DNA of 64,000 nt from Gluconobacter sp. Gdi. GTDB taxonomy: Bacteria > Pseudomonadota > Alphaproteobacteria > Acetobacterales > Acetobacteraceae. The stretch is from assembly GCF_014132155.1 (NCBI RefSeq), contig NZ_BLJQ01000002.1, positions 186,001 through 250,000 of the forward strand, in the 5' to 3' direction. Below the pieces are notes generated by a model. The model made no database searches. It saw nothing but the letters and a program-made list of their open reading frames with translations, and was not told the DNA's origin. Made by a program: the position numbers and the translations under genes. Below are positions 60,729 to 64,000 of the stretch, piece after piece (within the stretch, counting starts at the first letter, position 1; the number at the start of each line of letters is the position of its first letter).

Positions 60729-62072
60729 ATGACTATTTCAGAACGGCTGGAGCAGCTTCCGTTTTCCCGCTTTCATTACAAGCTCCTTCTGGTGGGGGGA
60801 GCAGGGTACTGCTTTGACGGGCTTGATGGAGCCATTTTGGCATTCGTGATGCCCGCTATTCAGCATTTATGGGGCCTGTCCCTGTCACAACTGGGGCTAT
60901 TGGGCAGCTCCGCGTTTTTGGGATATTTCATTGGTGCGCTGTGTGCCGGTTTGATTGCAGACAGATGGGGCCGCCGATCCGTCATGATGTGGGCTTTGGC
61001 CTGCTATTGTCTGGGATCGTTGGCTTCGGCCTTCTGTACAAACTGGCACAGCTTTCTTCTGACACGGATGATCGCGGGTCTTGGGACTGGCGCTGAATCC
61101 GCCATTATCGCTCCATATCTTTCAGAGTTTGTGCCGCGTCGTTATCGCGGAGCTTTTACTGGTGCTCTGGCTGGCTTCTTCTCGTTTGGTTTTGTTGCTG
61201 CGGCTCTGCTGGGATATGCCCTGATCCCGGGATCATCGGACGGGTGGCGTTGGGCGCTGGCTCTGACAGCCTGTCCGGTGATTTTGCTCCTTTGGTGGCG
61301 CAGATCTCTGCCTGAATCTCCCCGCTGGCTTCAGATCGTCGGGCGGGGACAGGAAGCTCATGCTGTTCTTAGTGGAATCGAAAGAGAACTAGGGCGCCCA
61401 TCGGTGGCTTATAAGGCAGAAAGCGCGCCGTCATCACCATGCACGCGTATGTCCAAGCAATTCACGCAGCTTTTGTCGGCACGCCTGCGCAGGGTCACCG
61501 TCATGAGCTGGCTTCTCTGGATGTCCATTACGTTCAGCTATTATGCGTTCTTTTCCTGGCTGCCTACGCTTCTGATCGCTCGGGGTTTTACCATTGCGCA
61601 TAGTTTCGGCTTTTCAATCGCAATCTACGTGGCACAAATTCCCGGGTATTTCAGTGCTGTTTATTTCAATGAAGCGTGGGGACGAAAAGCGACCATTGTA
61701 GGTTATCTAGCTGCCGCGATGATCAGCGCTCTTGGTCTGGGGATGGCGAGTTCTTCGACCGCAGTTCTCGTATCCGGCCTTCTGCTCTCCTTTTTCATGA
61801 ATGGAACGTATGCCGGGGTTTACGCCTACACTCCTGAGATTTTCCCAACGTCTCTCCGCGCGACGGGCATGGGAACAGCATCGGCACTTGGTCGAGTAGG
61901 AGCGATTGCTGCCCCGCTCTTGATCGGTGCTGCATATCCAAAAGTAGGCTTTGCAGGAGTGTTTGGTCTGACAGCCGTCATTTTGTTCGGTGGCGCGCTC
62001 AGTATCCTCCTGTTCGGACCGTCCACCAAAAACCGTTCTCTGGAGGCGATTACTGGAGATTACGGCGTGTAA
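60729..62072 (+). CDS. MFS transporter, metabolite:proton symporter type
   Basis: The 447-residue protein has twelve predicted transmembrane helices. It carries MFS signatures, including the loop 2-3 motif GLIADRWGRRSVMM and the repeat in FNEAWGRKATIV. The APEIFP-like motif TPEIFPTSLRATGMG is typical of the sugar-porter/metabolite:H+ symporter branch. It lies 72 bp after the creatinase-like gene on the same strand. The start is ATG 60729, with an in-frame GTG at 60711. It probably imports the hydrolase's substrate. Confidence 0.9.
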   Translation: MTISERLEQLPFSRFHYKLLLVGGAGYCFDGLDGAILAFVMPAIQHLWGLSLSQLGLLGSSAFLGYFIGALCAGLIADRWGRRSVMMWALACYCLGSLASAFCTNWHSFLLTRMIAGLGTGAESAIIAPYLSEFVPRRYRGAFTGALAGFFSFGFVAAALLGYALIPGSSDGWRWALALTACPVILLLWWRRSLPESPRWLQIVGRGQEAHAVLSGIERELGRPSVAYKAESAPSSPCTRMSKQFTQLLSARLRRVTVMSWLLWMSITFSYYAFFSWLPTLLIARGFTIAHSFGFSIAIYVAQIPGYFSAVYFNEAWGRKATIVGYLAAAMISALGLGMASSSTAVLVSGLLLSFFMNGTYAGVYAYTPEIFPTSLRATGMGTASALGRVGAIAAPLLIGAAYPKVGFAGVFGLTAVILFGGALSILLFGPSTKNRSLEAITGDYGV

Positions 62073-62112
62073 GTCACGTCTGCCTCCACGCGTCCCTCTT
62101 CATCAAATACGC

Positions 62113-62128
62113 TCATGCGAATGCATGA
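62113..62128. promoter_or_regulatory. Inverted repeat upstream of the second TonB receptor gene
   Basis: TCATGC-GAAT-GCATGA is a perfect 6-4-6 inverted repeat 45 bp before the receptor start codon and 40 bp after the MFS stop. It is a candidate operator; no matching regulator is known to me. Confidence 0.35.
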
Positions 62129-62172
62129 AACACGCCACCTTCATAACCGGAGATATTCCGGGGAGACCTGAA

Positions 62173-64000
62173 ATGTTCCGATATAGCAATTATTTTCTTC
62201 TGTGCGGCACCGCTCTTGCCATGACGCTTTCCGTCTTTACGGCAACATCTGTCGCGGCCCCAATCACAAAGGGCGCAGTTCACAAACATGCGTCTCACCC
62301 CAAAGCTGGGACAACTGTAAAAAAGCCTGTGTTGTCTCCCGTTCAGCATAATCGCAAGGCCATGCAATCTTCGCAACCTGAGACGATTATGGTTCGGCAG
62401 ACGAGAAACGTGTTTGGGCAGGCGGCGAGACAGAAGCAGGGCGTTTCAGTCACTCATATCGATGCTGCGGATCTTGCAAGGCATCAGGTGACGGATGTTA
62501 AAGGTCTGATGAATCTTGCACCCAATCTCACAGTGCAGCCTCAAGGTGCGAGTTCCAGTGTCAATTTTACATTGCGTGGTGTGGGGTTAAATGATTTTAC
62601 CTCCAACAATACGCCATCCGTCATGACCTATGTGGACGGCGTAGCTTTGCCTATTGGATATATGGCAGGCGCTGCGATGTTTGATATGGCGGGTGTGGAT
62701 GTCACCAATGGGCCATCGGGTTACACGCACGGACAAACCGTGACAGCAGGTGAGATCAACGTTCAAACGGCGGACCCGACGAAGGCGCTTCACTATGGTG
62801 CGTCTGAAGACATTGCGACCTATAATCGCAGCATTACCAACCTTTACGTATCCGGCCCCATCACCTCCAACGTGCAATACCGGATTGCTGGTTTTACTCA
62901 GCAGGGGGGAGGCTTTCAGAAGAATATTAACACAGGCCAGACTTTGGGAAATGCCAACAAAGGCGGTTTGCGTGCAAAGGTTGCCTGGCAGCCTGACGAT
63001 AAGACGAACATCGTTTTTAGTGGGAACTGGATGCAGGATAATTCCCAGGCTACTGGCGTTTATAATATTCAGGACCTATCGAGAAATACGCCAGCTTACA
63101 GCAATAACAGGGATACCTCGTGGGGCTTTCGCCCGGAATTTCTCAAGTTGTCAGGCAATGAGGGACAGACCAAACCATCTTATAACAACACCTTCTGGGG
63201 GGCAGGCGTTAATATCACGCGGAACCTAGGATTTGCGAACCTGACAACCATTAGCGCATTCCAGCAGATGTACGTTCATAATCTCATGGATCTGGATGGC
63301 ACGCGCTATGCAATCTATGACGTGGACGTCAACACGAACGCCAATATGTTCTCTCAGGAGGTCAAGTTAGCATCGCGTAACTCACAGTCACGCCTTCAGT
63401 GGACGGTGGGGATGTATTATGACCGCACGCAAATGCGTTCTTCCATTTTTAATGATTATTCCCAGTCCGGGTCCCGGCCTTATGTGCAGCGGACCAGCTA
63501 TAATCAGGATCAGCAGGCGTTCAGTCAGTATGGCCATTTGCGCTTTGCCCTTACCAAGCGGCTGCATCTTCAGGCGGCCCTGACGCATGAATCCGATGAC
63601 CGTACGCTCTACAATATGCGGACTATGCGGTATAACACTCCGGCGTATCCAACGCCTTTTGACAACCGGTATGGCCGACATGGTGCTCTGACCAATCAGT
63701 TTTCCGGAATGGGTGGCATTGAATATCAGGCGTTCAATAATCTGATGTTTTATGGGTCAATTCGGAAAGGGTTCAAGCCGGGCGGGTTCACAGCCAACAA
63801 TACGGTTGTTGACTCGCAGCTTAATCCAACAAAGCCGGAATCCCTTCTGGCTTACGAAATTGGTTTTAAGTCCGACTATATGCATCATAAGCTGCGTATT
63901 AACGGCGATGCGTTCTGGTACGATTATCATAATCAGCAGATGGTTGGGCTAGCCGTTATCCCACGTTATGGCGTGGTCGGCCAGTACGTCAACATTCCCA
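62173..64000 (+). CDS. TonB-dependent outer-membrane receptor, C-terminus cut by window edge
   Basis: The open frame runs from an ATG at 62173 (GGGGAG upstream) to the window edge, 609 codons without a stop. It has a signal peptide (about 1-27), a basic His/Lys/Pro linker, a TonB-box-like TIMVRQTRN, and a plug with VNFTLRGVGLNDFTSNN and YVDGVALP. Barrel strands follow, such as FYGSIRKGFKPGGFTANN. The plug segment that usually reads GPQGTLFG is changed to GPSGYTHG. It follows the MFS gene and may bring the hydrolase substrate across the outer membrane. The ligand is unknown. Confidence 0.88.
   Translation, partial: MFRYSNYFLLCGTALAMTLSVFTATSVAAPITKGAVHKHASHPKAGTTVKKPVLSPVQHNRKAMQSSQPETIMVRQTRNVFGQAARQKQGVSVTHIDAADLARHQVTDVKGLMNLAPNLTVQPQGASSSVNFTLRGVGLNDFTSNNTPSVMTYVDGVALPIGYMAGAAMFDMAGVDVTNGPSGYTHGQTVTAGEINVQTADPTKALHYGASEDIATYNRSITNLYVSGPITSNVQYRIAGFTQQGGGFQKNINTGQTLGNANKGGLRAKVAWQPDDKTNIVFSGNWMQDNSQATGVYNIQDLSRNTPAYSNNRDTSWGFRPEFLKLSGNEGQTKPSYNNTFWGAGVNITRNLGFANLTTISAFQQMYVHNLMDLDGTRYAIYDVDVNTNANMFSQEVKLASRNSQSRLQWTVGMYYDRTQMRSSIFNDYSQSGSRPYVQRTSYNQDQQAFSQYGHLRFALTKRLHLQAALTHESDDRTLYNMRTMRYNTPAYPTPFDNRYGRHGALTNQFSGMGGIEYQAFNNLMFYGSIRKGFKPGGFTANNTVVDSQLNPTKPESLLAYEIGFKSDYMHHKLRINGDAFWYDYHNQQMVGLAVIPRYGVVGQYVNIP

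Noticed and set aside
1-64000. tRNA, rRNA, CRISPR arrays, insertion sequences, prophage or attachment sites
   Set aside because: None was recognised by reading. No transposase, integrase or spaced repeat array was seen.

Overview
The window looks like a chromosomal segment of an acetic acid bacterium (Acetobacteraceae), most likely Gluconobacter or a close relative. This rests on gene content: an FNR-type regulator beside an OmpW porin, two secreted Hint-domain proteins with AIDA-like glycine/serine repeats, an HpnN-type hopanoid exporter, alphaproteobacterial flagellar rod genes, a phage-shock locus, and a sugar operon suited to an organism that oxidises polyols in the periplasm. Species cannot be fixed from the window. 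Genes are dense, short intergenic hairpins are common, and I saw no rRNA, tRNA, CRISPR array, insertion sequence or prophage.

Layout. 1-7.2 kb: a partial RND efflux adaptor, ompW and a divergent FNR gene with an FNR-type box between them, a small secreted coiled-coil protein, a DNA photolyase, and a tonB-like gene followed by a lipoprotein gene. 7.3-15.2 kb: a 3-methyladenine DNA glycosylase, an esterase, a ClC channel with CBS domains, a RidA-family protein, a FemAB/GNAT-like protein, and flgF-flgG-flgA. 15.2-23.2 kb: a lone RND pump, a translationally coupled lipoprotein hydrolase/SDR pair, DUF3297 coupled to a nucleoside hydrolase, and a mitochondrial-type sulfide:quinone oxidoreductase. 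23.3-32.9 kb: a TonB-dependent receptor, VOC and cupin proteins, HpnN, a YigZ/IMPACT protein and an alginate-export-type porin. 32.9-40 kb: a Hint-domain protein with a downstream glycosyltransferase, radA, and mlaE-mlaF plus a small membrane protein. 40-44.7 kb: an unusual psp locus (pspF divergent from pspA-pspB-two beta-rich envelope proteins). 45-48.4 kb: the sulfate assimilation operon cysH-cysD-cysNC. 48.9-56.3 kb: a seven-gene operon. 56.4-64 kb: a second Hint protein, then a TetR/creatinase-like hydrolase/MFS/TonB-receptor cluster cut by the right edge.

Two systems stand out. (1) In the psp locus, the position of PspC is taken by a 471-residue protein with a secreted beta-repeat (toast-rack/DUF2807-like) domain, one membrane segment, and a C-terminus matching the end of classical PspC. 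A second secreted beta-repeat protein with a proline-rich tail is coupled to it. (2) The 48.9-56.3 kb operon joins a TpiA paralogue, a DeoR regulator, an RpiB paralogue, a sugar ABC importer and a DhaK-DhaL kinase of the GHYPAF type. I read this as import of a tetrulose (erythrulose), phosphorylation, and two isomerisations to erythrose 4-phosphate. No dehydrogenase is encoded, which fits a host that makes erythrulose from erythritol outside the cytoplasm.

Other points of interest are the creatinase-like M24 protein next to uptake genes, the ClC protein with an altered selectivity filter, the Hint protein/glycosyltransferase pair, and several inverted repeats placed like operators.
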